From the NCBI RefSeq assembly GCF_963576615.1, contig NC_088715.1, positions 58,091,302 to 58,155,301 of the forward strand: a stretch of DNA of 64,000 bases. The letters run 5' to 3'. The position numbers and the translations under genes were made by a program. Positions within the stretch are counted from its first letter, which is position 1. Each line of letters begins with the position of its first letter. Under the pieces are notes generated by a model. That model was not told the DNA's origin. It saw only the letters and a program-made list of their open reading frames with translations, and made no database searches. Shown one piece after another: positions 10,838 through 24,700 of this stretch. The stretch comes from Watersipora subatra (taxonomy: Eukaryota > Bryozoa > Gymnolaemata > Cheilostomatida > Watersiporidae).

Positions 10838-11743
10838 AACCTAAAATTTCAAAATTCTATAACTACTATTAGTGATAATGGACCTCAGTTTGTATCAAAA
10901 GAGATAAAAAGATTCTTTCGAAAATGGGATATAGAGCACATAACAAGTGCCCCGCGCTTTTCTAGAAGCAATGGTGCAGCTGAAAGAGCGGTTAGGACAG
11001 TCAAAGGACTCATGAATAAAAATGTCAATCTACAGTCTGTGTTATGCATGTATAGGGATACCCCGTTGGCAAATGGGTATTCTCCAGCAGAGTTATTGTT
11101 TGGAAGATCCATGAACTCGATGGGAATTATGCCAGAAGGAAGAATTGACTTAAATAAAATTAAAGCTAAAGAAGAGATGGTTAAGGAAAAACAAAGAACA
11201 TGGTATAATCGACGATATGCTACAAAGAATAGAAGGGAATTAACAGTCAACCAACCAGTAGTTATAAATAACTCGGACGGTCACCAGATTCCTGGCACAG
11301 TGGTAGCTACTAGTGGCCGCGAAGTAGTAGCAAGAAGTGAAAGTGATAGGTTGTTCAGAAGGAACAGAGCTCAAGTGCGGGGCAGGAGAAATATCAGTAC
11401 AGAGTCGAGAGAAGTGCAAGCTTCTTCAGGTGAGAAAGGTGCAGAATCGAGAAGAGTGCAGGCTTCTCCAGGTGACAAAGGCGCAGCGTGGGAAAGAATG
11501 CACGCATCTCCGGGAGCGTGTGAAAACCAGGGTACAAAAAATCTATCACCGCAAATAGTAACAACCAGAGAGGAGGAAAAATCAATACCTGAGGCAGAGA
11601 GCCAGGTTAGAAACGACAAACAAGAAATGGACACTAGGAGTCCGATAGCTAGACAGAGAAGGAAATCACCTAGGAAATCACCTACACAGCTTTCAGTACC
11701 TAAACCAATATATGTTCCTCGACGCTCCTTCGATGCGAAATAG
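10838..11743 (+). pseudogene. Ty3/Gypsy integrase C-terminal part, downstream piece
   Basis: Gypsy integrase from the second catalytic aspartate onward. An interrupted TISDNGPQFVSKEI (about 10868-10905) is followed by ITSAPRFSRSNGAAE with the catalytic glutamate, then an open frame from 11012 with YSPAELLFGRSMNS and LFRRNRAQVR. The tail contains three imperfect 14-residue repeats (EVQASSGEKGAES-like) at about 11410-11520 and ends at 11743. No polypurine tract or LTR follows. It may be the 3' end of the Gypsy at 3137-6360, or belong to another family: its sequence is unlike the integrase end at 1798-2554. Confidence 0.8.
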
Positions 11744-12324
11744 AAACATATCTAGTTGGTGCGCTAAAACTAAGATAACCTTTCATTAAAAAGGTTATCG
11801 TATAGATCTGTCTATAGTTTGTATGATGCTAATAACGCAACGTTTGACTCTGAGGCGCACAAATATACCAGATTACAATTTTTGAACTAGGTCGGACGCA
11901 TACTACAGCGCCCTTCTCGAAATAATTCTTAGCATCATTTCCTATTTCCCTATGAATTTGGAAAATTTACTGAACTATTAACGAGATATAGCAAAAAGTA
12001 TGTATAAATAGATTCTCTCCTATCTATTAATCGTTTGAAATATTTCAAAGCCTTATGTTTTTATAATATCTATATTTTGTTAAAAAATGCTTAGTTTAGT
12101 GTTTTAAATTTATACAGCTATCACGTTGTAATCTAAAATGCTCTCTAATGTTTTTTAAGATCTTGCTTGTGTTTCGTTGATAGATAAACATTTTTTTTGC
12201 GTATTTTTTTGCTGGTAGTTGCTAATAAAAAGTTACACAACTTTTGTTTCGACTACTATTTTATTGCATGAGTTGTTTTGTAGATATGCTCTTGTATCCT
12301 TTCGTCACATGCTAAGCGTTTAAC
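11744..12324 (+). promoter_or_regulatory. Possible upstream promoter of the SH3 gene
   Basis: AT-rich sequence between the retroelement nest and the first SH3-gene codon, without reading frames. A short inverted repeat GATAACCTTTCATTAAAAAGGTTATC lies at about 11774-11799 (each arm under 11 bases). TATAAATA at 12003-12010 is a TATA-box candidate about 320 bases before the start codon. An in-frame TAA precedes the ATG. In DNA this AT-rich a TATA match is weak evidence. Confidence 0.3.
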
Positions 12325-12757
12325 ATGGAGAATGGGACGCAAAGTAATTCGGCAAGTATACCTGTACCAGCGCCTAGAAAAAAACATACGCCTCCTGATA
12401 GACCTGTAAAACCGTCTGCAGGCATTCGTTCCTCTGTTGATAAGCCGCCAATTGCTCACAAGCCACCAATTGCTGCAAAACCCAAGATCAGTCCGAAGCC
12501 ATCACTTGAGCCTAAATCGTCGGCTATAACTTCAAAAGAGATTGATTCTACTGAGCAAGCATCTATGATCCAAAAGCAAAGACCTCTTTCAATTAAAGTT
12601 ACGGATGATGGCATTCATAATAAAGTAGCTAATGAATTGTCTTCAATACTGTGCAAACCAAGAACTACTTCAAAAGGCTTGCTGTCCCCTACAAATTACT
12701 CATCTGAACAAAATTCTGGCTCAACTCTTGAAAGTCCTATTGCGAGCCAAACAGAAG
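12325..12757 (+). CDS. SH3 gene, upstream first exon
   Basis: Starts at ATG in a good context (AACATGG) with an in-frame TAA four codons upstream. Encodes MENGTQSNSASIPVPAPRKK... with many KPP/AKP repeats. The donor is AAG|GTGGGA after codon 144 plus one base (phase 1). The open frame continues to 13014, but that part loses the proline-rich character, so I place the donor at 12757. Confidence 0.65.
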
Positions 12758-15700
12758 GTGGGACTTTCGCCTTGTACAATTATGCTTTATTAAACACACA
12801 AACCCCAACACAAATACTATTTAACGACAGTTCATGTATTGTGTTAAATGTACATGAAGTCTTTAATGATATGTCAGTAAAGATTTGCGTTAATGTAATT
12901 ACAACATCTGCATTAAGAGATGCTGATGTATTTGATGATGTTCTTTTTGGAAGCAGTTCAGGTTTAAAAAAATGTTGTTTAATTATGGCTGTAAGGAAAA
13001 AGATAGAAGGCTGACTATAGGTTATTACCAGCAACTATTTTTAGAAAATACATTACACTGTATTCAAGGGGTTAGTGGTAGGATTCTTAGGCTAGAATAA
13101 GTATATATACTGCGTATATGAAAGGAATGTTTTTGCTATACCGTTTTTAGAAATCTTTTTAGATTTAGTTCATCATAGCATTGCTGCCTATCACGCATAA
13201 TGATGACTTTTAAGCCTTAGACAGAAACCTTGATGCCAAATCTTATGTTAATCATTTAGCCTCGCAAAGGCCACTATCTCCACCCAAACCTGTACCCCGA
13301 CCTCGACAGTCAATCTCTTCTGAGAATGAGGCTTTATCTCCTACATCTCCCACTGCTCCTGTTAAGGCGCCTGATACATGCGCCAGTCATTTAGTCAGCA
13401 GTTCCGAAGTAAAGAAGTCTAGGCCGTCAAGACCTCCACCTCCTGTGAGGCCTCCACGCCCTCAGAAACCACCAGGTCCTGCTGCCATAGTAGCGCCACG
13501 CTCAAGCCATGGTTTGTTCGCTGCCTTTCTCTTTAGTACCTTCAACTTTTACATTTTACTAGCACACTGGCAGTCCTGTGTGCCGTGAGAGATTGTCAGG
13601 TGTAATAAGTATGGGAACAATTATTCTTAGTTGTGGAAAGGTGGTCGTGTGGCGCAGTGGTATGGCATTTGGCTGCTAATTCAAATATTTGCGGTTTGAT
13701 TCCTGTGTGGTGCAATTTTTTTCACTAATGCTTTTAGCGTGGCTTAGGAAGAGTGGGCTTGGCTTTTATTATAGTAAAGGTTTGTAAATGAGTAGATTTT
13801 TGATGATTGATCTCTTCCATCATTCACCCTCGTCTTGGTGTCAGGAAGGTTTTACGAGGCGTTATGTTTGGTTAATTAAATTCTAAATAAATAGTTTAAT
13901 TGTGATGTTTGAAATTGTCTGAACTTTTTGAACATTCACATGTGCAAAATGCATCTATGCTAGCCGCTAGCAGTAACAGTGAACAAATAGTGTTATCTCA
14001 TTCTCTAGATAAGGAAGGTGTCAACAACCTGCCAACAAGTGCCGACTGCTCAGCTCAGCCACCTCGTACAACACAGGAAGAGAGTGCTCTCGCTAAGAAG
14101 TAAGCTATTTGATAACATAAAACAAGAAATTTGATATCGAAAGTTTGCTTAGGTTTATGCTTCCATAATCAGCATTAAATATTTCAATAATGATGCTTTA
14201 TAACTATATCAATATTGACCGCTTTTAAAACTAGATTTTACAAAAGTTGTCTGTTCAAAATCCTCATTAATGAAAGCAGAGAATGTGGTCATAGGCTTTA
14301 AGCATATGATTTTTGAGAATAGCTAATTTTTACGGATAACTTTTTAAATTTCTTATTTGTGATAAAGCAACATCTCTTGCTACACAAGGTGTATGCTTAA
14401 ACCAATTTGTATATTTCTATAACCACCGCCTAAAAGTTAATTCCAGACATATGCATACGTCGCAGACATTTTTACTGTTTGTGGAATTTATTTCAATCTT
14501 GCCTTAAAATTATCTGCTATGCAGGATAACCAAAAGATGTCGCATTGCGACGAGTTGTAGAAAATGTATAAGAATGGTGGCCAACAGAAGCACTTACTCT
14601 CTTACATTCAAGTATTGGTTAGTCATCCCCATTGACACCATGATCCGTATGTCTATGTTTTATTCATATGTCTATGTTTTGCCAAAAACATGGCCTTCTT
14701 ATGTCAAAGCTTGGAGCTTGCATCGCAAATAGTTTTATCTACGAAACTGAAGTGTAGGAAGTGTCGAAGCAGTCTCATTGCATCGTACCTTTTGAGTCAT
14801 CAGCAAGTTCCATGTTTTAGTTACGCTTAGTTATGCTTAGCTGGTGAAATTATTGGCACTTCGCCAGTCAGTTCAGCCTCATCGCTGGCTGTGCATATCA
14901 TGTGAGTAAATTTGCATAGATGCTATGACTTTCGAAAGTTTCCTCAAAATAATCATATAGTTGCTGGAAATCAGGTTTCTATGGCATTGCGAACAACAAT
15001 AACTCTATGAACGTATAGCTTTCCTTATTGACTAAATACCAAACAACTCTATGGATGTGTAGGTTTCCTGATTGACCAGAATATATTAGACAAAATAGGA
15101 TGTAGACCTATAGAAGAATATATTTGTTTTTCTACGTATTTTTAAAACATCACAAAGTGATATCATACATTTATTCAAGTACAAATAACCAAAATAAAAA
15201 TGACAACCTTTTCTGCCCAAAATTACTTGTGAATCTGTCAGAATTATTGAACTGTTGAATTTGATAGAAAATTTTTGGTGAAATTTGTTAATAGCTGAAG
15301 CAGCTTAGACCTTTTGTAGATAATCTCAACAGCCTCTTGTAAACACCCAGTGACCGAGTTTTAATCTATAATGGGCAGACAACTTCACTTATTAATACAC
15401 ATTCCATGACATAGTTGTGTTCTATTCACCATCACTGACTGTTTTGTTAACTCTTAAGCCTCTTAAGAGTCTTTAAACTCTCTAACTACTGAAAAAGTGT
15501 GTCAATATATTATTAGGTTTATTAGGTTATTCTGTGTCAGCAAATCGTCGACGTACGCTTAAGATGTCTGGTTAGCATGTTTTCAAGAACATTGGCTGGA
15601 CATGTTCGAGTGCAGTGGCAAGAGAACCTGGACGACTGGAGACATGCCCAGTTAGACGTTTATTGGGCCCAGTTTAAGGTTGGGTGTCATTCTTGCCAGC

Positions 15701-18700
15701 ACCAGTAGTACCACCACCAGTAGCCTTTTTTGGGAATTGAACCCCAACATGTTGTTCGCCGGTCAGGTGCTCTGCACCACTAGACCATGGCTGCTGTCTC
15801 CCATGTTATTCTTAACTCTTTTTAAATTGGGAAATATTATATCATTTATTTTACTATAATTTTGAGAACTACTGTACTAATTACTCACACCTGTACTCTA
15901 GGTTCTCGCTGTTTCACTCTCAAGGTAAAGTGTCTCGTTGTAACAGTTTGTTTGGCTTTGAATTATCTTACTTTTTAGAGTTCGCATGAGTAGACAAATC
16001 TTACTCGCATTGCTGCGCTCACTTTCCCTTGCACATAGATCAGGCTTTGCATACTTGTTCAGAGAGATTGTTGATTGGCTGGGTGTCACTGTACTCATTG
16101 TCAGTCTAAGACTTAGAACCACTTTTAACCATACCGCTATTGATTTCTGCATGACCTCTTGTCATTGGTCAGCGTGGTTACCACTCCTTAGCTACCTACA
16201 CCCTCAGATGCATGACCTCAGGCCTCCTTTCCAGCTATTACTCTATTAACTTGGCGTCTATTTTTGGGTACATCATTTATACTAAATTATTCTACTAGAG
16301 TTTTTAAATCAGTTTTTTAAACCGTTTTTTTAACACCGTTTTTTTAGTTTCTACTAGAGGTTTTAAATAGAATTTAAAAAAACTAGTAGCAAATCAAAAG
16401 CAATCATTAAAAGCAGAAAAATACGGATACTTTCTGATAAAATCTACAAAAATTTGGTGTTAGTTCATTTTTAAGTATATGTGGAAAAACACAATTTTAA
16501 ATATGGTAATAGATTCTTCTTTTTATGTCTATACAAGAACAAAGCCATATAAATAACAAAACTTATAATATAAGTTTATCTTATTTATTTAGCCATTTCG
16601 AGAGGGATTTCGTTCATAAGGATTAATAGGTGGCAAGTTTATAACATACAAACTTTCTATATTTGGTTTGAATAGAGATTGCCTCCCATTTCCAGATGAT
16701 TAGCATGTTTTCATACAGGGACAGCGTAGTGACACACCCCCATGTGACAAGTATGAGAGAGACATGCATGTCTCTAATGCCATCATGAAAACATCCATGT
16801 CTCTCTCAATCTCATACTGTCGTGATTCATTGTCTCTATTCGGAGGCAAAAACCGTGCGATGCACCATCTCTGTGCCATGGAAACAGCCTTATTGTGTCC
16901 ACCGGCATTGCACTCGTGAGTGCGCATAGGTCCTGCTTTCCTGTTGCTCTATATTTGCATATGTGCCTTGACATCGCACAACTATCTCTCTACCACAGCG
17001 CCGTATGTAAACATGATCTGCATGTCGCCCCCTCATAGCGCTAAGACACTGACGAATTGGGTAAATCCAGGTGTCACTACACTGTTGCTGTATACTGTAT
17101 GGAAACTTAGTGTTGGTAGGTCTTTTTGAAACTGGCAGTTAACTGTCACAAACTCTGTTTGAGCAAACCAAGGAAAGGTTGTGTAGACAAGAACAACTAT
17201 TTTGTTTGTTAACATTGCTACTGATTTGCTGCATTGTTTATATTTGAAAGCTTAATATCTTATTGAAAGAAAATTGAAAGTTCGTTATCAATTTGACCAT
17301 GTTCGTTATTAGCTTTTATAGCAAGTTTTCTTCCTGTAGTGCTGTTAATTGGAACATGGTATATACGGTATGAAGTTTTCTTGTTCAGTAGGAAATGTCT
17401 ATGGAAATATTTCGATTGACTGCAATGGGCTATTAGCTGCAGCTGAATTAAAACCAGGACATTTTTAATGTAAACTACTAGCGTCTACCTGTCCTCGTCC
17501 AAAGCAGATAATTATTATTAGCATTGTATAAGACACTCTACCTTCTCAGCATTCAGCTAGGCATTAAATTACTTGTGCCTGGCCAATTCTTGAGACATAA
17601 GTAGACATAACATATGCACTGTTTCCGTAAAAATAGGAACAAGACAATTATTAATTAATTGCCTGTGTTTAGACAACTTTGTATCCCATACAGTGCATAT
17701 TGCCTGTGTTTAGACAACTTTGTATCCCATACAGTGCATATTGCCTGTGTTTAGACAACTTTGTATCCCCTACAATGCATATTGCCTGTGTTTAGACAAC
17801 AAGTCACGTGTCACTTCAACTGTACTGGCAGTTAGTCTGCACGGAGTTTAAGTGATCTCTCTCTGCGAATTGACCAATAGAAATTTTTTTGTTTGTGACC
17901 ATTTTGTCCACGCCCATTTTAACTCTACTGTAAATATAATTTTGCTAAAGAAAAAGAAAGTGCATTAATTTATTATTACTATTGGTGGTTCCTTGATCAA
18001 TTCAATTGGTTGATGCCAAAGCTAAAGATATTGTACATACATGTACATGTATTACTTATATTATATAATTACAACTCTCTGGAGAAAGTAGGTTATTGAC
18101 TTGCTATCTCGATTACAGATTTTTCAGGTAATTTCACTGGTCACATCCACCTAGCCTAAGGACCACTTTAGCTTTTCTTACTACTTCAGCTAAGGTAGTC
18201 ACTAGTATCATCGTGATTTTGCACTGAGGATACAGACTTTTTGAATTGCATAATAACATAAGTACAGTCAACCCTCCTTTGTTGAAACTATTACAGACTG
18301 GGCCATAGCCTGATATGGAAAAAGTCCGGACATTGAAAATTGAGCACTGTACGGTACATTAAACAGCCTAGGCCTATATTGTGTTGCGCACATACTCCTA
18401 GGCTATAATATGGTACAATATGTATATACAGTATACATGAGAGAGTGAAATATAGTTGCACCTGCAATAGGGTACAGTATAATATTAATAGCAGTGATAA
18501 TAATAAACACAAATTACAGTACAACATTCTGGAGGAAAACTCACATCTGTCATGAAAGCCACCTATCGGTTAGAACTGTGTTTCTAAAAACCCTGAATAT
18601 TGTCTGGACAATTTAAGCTTTGGTTAGCTGAAGTCTGAAAAAGCAGGGTTCCACGGTTTCTGAGACTAGCTTTTAAGCTGTTTGGTGGTAATGTTCAGGG

Positions 18701-21700
18701 AGAATGAGATTTACTCAATACTTGACTGCGCCTAAAGTGGACCAACAACCTCTGGCTATGTTTATTGCTGATTTCCAATTTCCTGTTTTCATTGCTGGTA
18801 TTGAATGTCGTTTTCCTGTGCTGTAAATATTGTGTTAGTATAAATGTTATGCTAAACACTCGAGTCTATGAGTATTGTGTGTATTGATCAGTTAATTTAC
18901 GTTGGTCCGGCTGGAGTGAAGGTCCCTATTCCAAACACTTGCGCCAAGCCACGGTGTGTCAATCAGCAGCCTACGTCTACTGCTCTACAAATCGCATGAA
19001 TAATTGATTGCCATTCTACGCTAGAACCTAGTTGGCTAGTCGGCAGCATAACAGCAACGGCAGCGGGTTATCACCGCTGAGCAATTACAACACAAACGTG
19101 GAAGCTGGAAGGGTGGCAGTCGCTTGTCTCTCTGTTGTTCAGTTGTCGCTCTAAGTATGTACTCCACCATGAAGGCTTTTAATTACAGGAAGTTGGAGAT
19201 TACTGTTCTGGGTGCCCGGCCGATGAGCGAAGTAGGATTTAGGGATGTGAAGAGCCAAGAGACGATGCCAGATCAGGTAAGAGCTCGATGAAATGTGATC
19301 GGTTATGTATAACATTTAGTAAATTTTATTGACACCACATTGTGGACACACGGAGAGTTTTACTGCTTGTAGCCACACATTAAGTTTTATTTGCAGCAAC
19401 GCTTAACATAGATTGAATATCATTGTATATTAAGATATCTCATATTTTTTCCTGTGTGACAAACTAATACTATGTTTCATTTGCTAGATTCATCTTAGCA
19501 GTCAACTTTCTATCCAAAGCTGGTGTTATATAGTTGTTTGACTCTTACATAGATGGTACATAGGTTGTTGATCAGGATGATTGGGGTGCTCGTATGTAAT
19601 CATGTAAATAATTTGCAAACGTAATAAACAGATTTATTTTTTAGATAAACGTCGATTTTTTTTACAAATAATCAAAATTGGTATATTGATATATGTCATC
19701 TAGACCCACTATCATCATATATGTCTATTAATAAATCTCACTTTGTCATTGGTTGTCTGTTAGTCCACGTAAATGCAATGCATTTCTACATTTCTTGAGC
19801 AATTTCATCCAAACTTTGCAAGCATGTGCGCCGTATCTTCCGTATCTTAATTGCAAAACCTCATTTGGTTCCTGAAAACCAGCCTTTTAAACACCCATCA
19901 GATTAGAAACTCAAGCATGCCCCTTCACCTACATTAGGAACAACTGCCGTCAATGAACAAGTTTATGGATTGCTGTCGTAAAAGGAGTGTAGTAATTTAC
20001 ATTGAAAATCTACACACGTGCTGCGGGTTATCCGATTGACAAGGAAGAAATCTTGGGCAACACCATGCTTAGTGTTGGTTGGTCAGGAGTTGGTAAACTT
20101 TGCTAGTAAACTTCCCACTGTATTGATACTCCCAAGGTTTCTCTCTAGTCTGTATTGAGTACTTGCTAGGCTCAGCCTGCTTTCAAGTGGTTACCAGACG
20201 TCTTCAACGCCTCAAGATCTTTTTACATTTTGGCATCATTGAGCTCCACATGTCTGTGGTCATCTCAATAGAATATATACACTGTCTTGCAGGAACAATT
20301 AACTCTTTACCTCGTGAATACTCATGTGTGTCATTCAGGGGTTCATCAATACTGATTGATCATTCATTGGTCATTGATCTGAGGAGAGCTTGTCTCCATT
20401 ACCTTCCCTACATGTATTGATCACCTTTTTATCTACTAGAGCACTACTTCATCGCTGCACAGTCTACCTTGCAGTGTACTGCCCAACTATTTATGACCCC
20501 CACTACGCGACTCAAATGTTTATGACTCACCACACTAACTCCCTTACTGTTTATGACTCACCACACTAACTCCCTTACTGTTTATGACTCACCACACTAA
20601 CTCCCTTACTGTTTATGACTCACCACACCAACTCCCTTACTGTTTATGACTCACTACACTAACTCCCTTACTGTTTATGACTCACTACACCAACTCCCTT
20701 ACTGTTTATGACTCACCACACTAACTCCCTTACTGTTTATGACTCACCACACTAACTCCCTTACTGTTTATGACTCACTACACTAACTCCCTTACTGTTT
20801 ATGACTCACCACACTAACTCCCTTACTGTTTATGACTCACTACACTAACTCCCTTACTGTTTGTGACTCAGATCCACTGTAATACCCAACTGTTTAAGAC
20901 TCGCCCTGCTATTCTACTCAATCATTTTTAACTAACATAACTGCTGTTAGAAATTTAGAAGGCAGCACCAAGATAGATGTCCGGAGGCATATCATCCGCA
21001 CTGAACCACCACTTGCAGACTTTAAATGTGATACTTTGCTGATAAATGTTGAAGAGCAATTACTGAGATTTAAAAGATTTCCAATAACCCCAGATTATAT
21101 AAGAGTAGAGGTGATTGCTAGCCACGCAATTCATAGCTTTGAATAGCCGAAGGTGGTTGCCTTTCACCTCCTCCGTCGTTGACTATTATTAAAAGACCAT
21201 ACACTGCTCCCAGTCTTGCAATATCAAGTCATTCGGTTGCATTTATGTTGGAATCAAAGTTGCTTACATTTGGATAGAAATAGCCCATCGGCAAAAGTGT
21301 CAGATTGATTCAGCGCGTACAATAGCTGGCATTGCATCATTAGCAGCTTGTGACAGGTGCTCGACAGTCAATGCTGGGTAAGTCCTTGCTTGCAGGCAGA
21401 TGTCTGGCTGATATACTGTGGGCTCCATTAGGTCTGCAAGCATACCTTGAAGGCTGGTTTTGTGCTATTGCTGAGGCCAGTTATGCCTTTATATGCATTA
21501 GTATGGCGTATGGAGCCGCGTGGTTCAATGGTTAGGGTGCAGGCTTATGATCAACAGGTCAGTAGTTCAGTCACGTAAGGACCACTGGTAGTGTTAGGAA
21601 GGGTATCCAACAGCAATTGTTCTGGTGCCAAATCTGGTTGGGTTGTCATTGACCGAACTGGTTCTTCATCTGCACTCCAGTGTGGATGAGAAGGGTGGCT

Positions 21701-24700
21701 AGCAACCCTGCAGGACCAAAAACATCCTGACTAAAAGCGGAGAAGCTTCTCTGCGGGTTTTAATAAAAACACCCAACAGAAGGCAATGGCAGGAAGTGGT
21801 TATGGCAATGGTTATAGTAAGTGGAGTAGAACCGTGATAGCCTATGTTCTTACAGAACATGGCACTCGCAGAATGTAGAGTATGGAGTACCATGAGTTTC
21901 CCCGACATCATGGTTAGCCATATTGTAGGAGCAAGAACTTAGCTCGCAGCTATTACCAACCGATATGTCTCTATTATATAGTCAGCGGCTCCTTTGGCTA
22001 GTCACTGCTGCCTGCTCTCAAGGGACAGACTACAATAGATTCGTTGATGAACACTGATAAAAATGCTTGTACCGGGTGAATCAATAGTGGATTTAGTTAA
22101 GTTCGGGCTGAGTAATAGTAGTAGTCCTGCTGGTACTTGTGTTGGTTGCGAGCTCATCACAATCAGTACTTTCTGTTCAGCTCGTTTGTCTACTTACCTT
22201 TGATGTTTTAAAAATACTTACGTTCGATGTTTTAAAAATACTTGCATATGATGGTGTAAAATAATTTTGTGGTTAGCATATGTGTATAAGGATATTGAGA
22301 GACCGATCATCCAGACATATAGCATTCTCGACTTTAGCATTTTAATGGCTTCAAGAGTCCTGACAACTGACACCGCTGTATTAACAATAACTCAGATATC
22401 AACAATTTAGCGTCAAACAGCTCAGTTGCTCAACATAGGACTTCTGTAAACAATATGCATTTGGTATTTGCTCTAGTGTAAACCTGACTGCCATAAAAGT
22501 CCGTTGTTTATTATCAACAATGTCCTGAGAATGTCTGCTTTTAGAAATGACCTTGTCTAGATATTGGATTTGTTTAGATTCTTTGATTGTCATCAACTCT
22601 ACAATTCCACTCTGCTGTAATTCTTACGATGTTATATATACACTAGTACTCTGACAGTCTAGTGTGCTACGAGAGATTGTCAGGTAGACCCGTAAAGCAC
22701 AGAGAATAAGTATATACACAATTATTCTGAAGTTTTACAGGTGAATGAATGGTGCAAGTGGTAGGGTGTTGGTCCATGGAGCTGAATGTAATGGGTTTGA
22801 AACCCACACGAAGCGATCTTTTTTTCTTACTTCTGTTCGTAGCTTTTGGACAGACGAATGGAGACAGCTCTTATTATAGTAAATATTTAAATCAAAATCT
22901 TTCCTCAACCACCGAATTGACTCAACTTTAACTAGCAAACGATTAAATTGGCAGGATTTGATGAAATATTTCTTGTTTTGTAACACACTGAGGTGGATTA
23001 ATACAGCATGTCGAGCCAGTTTTTACAACGTGCTAGAGAAGTCAATCACGGAGACAAGAGCAAAAGATACATGAAAAGTAAAAAAAAAGAGTAAAATATC
23101 TTTAAAAAGTACTTTCAAATTTTGGCTTATGTTCTCAATATTCCCAAGGGTGTGGAGTAGGTAACAAAGGTTTGGAAATTTCACTAAAAATCTAATATGA
23201 TTTGGATTTGCTTTTGTTCCTTGGCCTTTCACAATCAACAAGAATATATTTAAAAGATGCTGGTTATGCTTTTTCATAATGGTCTAACAACAGATTAACA
23301 TATTCGCTTGTTCCATGTTTCCATTTTAGCTAAAGATGGAAAGTTGTATAAAGATATTCAGGCGTTTTGCATAAAAGACAGAACAAAGAGACTGATTAGT
23401 TGCACTCTCTGATGGTATTTCCATATGCTGTTGTCTATGTATTTTTACAGCTAAGTAACACATTATATACAAGCGCATGAAACTCTATACATGCGTATAT
23501 ATAAGCTCTATACATGCGTATATATAAGCTTTATACATGCGTATATATAAGCTTTATACATGCGTATATATAAGCTTTATACATGCGTATATATAAGCTT
23601 TGTACATGCGTATATATAAGCTCTATACATGTGTATATATAAGCTTTATACATGCGTATATATAAGCTTTATACATGCGTATATATAAGCTCTATACATG
23701 CGTATATATAAGCTTTATACATGCGTATATATAAGCTTTGTACATGCGTATATATAAGCTTTATACATGCATGTATATAAGCTTTATACATGCGTATATA
23801 TAAGCTTTATACAAGCCTGTATATAAGCTCTATACAAGTGTGTATATACAAGTTTTATATACACGTATATAGCAAACATCTAGAAATTGGGCCATTTGTG
23901 CATCTTTTATTCAGCAAAAATGGAAGATTCTGCACATGTTTTTATAATATTCAAACAAGTTTAATTAAAACAACATTAAACATCAAATAATAATACAGCG
24001 TACTGACTTTCAAAGTGCTTTCAAGTGAAAAACAGCGATGTTTAACACACCTAGTCTCTTGCCTATAGGACCATTTTTACACAACACTGAGACTTCGCTG
24101 CACTCACCTTTCTACCAGGAACATAGCATGGCCTAGTAGAGGGACTGTGAGTAAGGGATGTAGTACTTATATTCATATTAATGCTGTGAGAGACCGTCAG
24201 TGTCAATAACTACAGGTACAAGTATCTTCCACTTTGATTGGTGATAGAGTGGTGTAGTTGTCAGTCTACCATGCTGAAAGTTGCGAGTTCGATTTCCCTA
24301 TGATGCAGTCTTTTTTCCCATCCTCCAACCTTAGTGATGAACGAATATGACTACACTATACTCAAGACAAAATTAGTTGACTGTTATTTAGGAATCATTA
24401 AAAAGGTTTTACGGTAACCTTTCCAATAAGTTAAAGACTGAATAAAAATCTTGACACATTTATATATTTACAAGTAAACAAGTCCTAGCTCTCCAGTTTG
24501 GTTACATGACTCTCGACTGAATATCCTAGTTCCCCAGTTTGGTTACGCAAGTCTCGACTGAATATCCTAGTTCCCCAGTTTTGTTACGTGAGTCTCGACT
24601 GAATATCCTAGCTTCCCAGTTTGGTTATCTGAGTCCCGACTGAATGTCCTAGCTCCCCAGTTTTGTTACGTGAGTCTCGACTGAATATCCTAGCTCCCCA

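Noticed and set aside
13909-14103. Independent small gene starting at TTG
   Set aside because: Better explained as an exon (13964-14099) with acceptor and a strong GTAAGC donor in matching phase with exon 2.
15732-15796. tRNA gene on the minus strand
   Set aside because: A and B boxes are present but the cloverleaf stems do not close and it is joined to a SINE body.
18262-18650. pogo/Tigger-like element starting TACAGTCAACCC
   Set aside because: Only one end resembles a TIR; no matching right end was found. The same holds for TACAGTTGCACCC near 45462.
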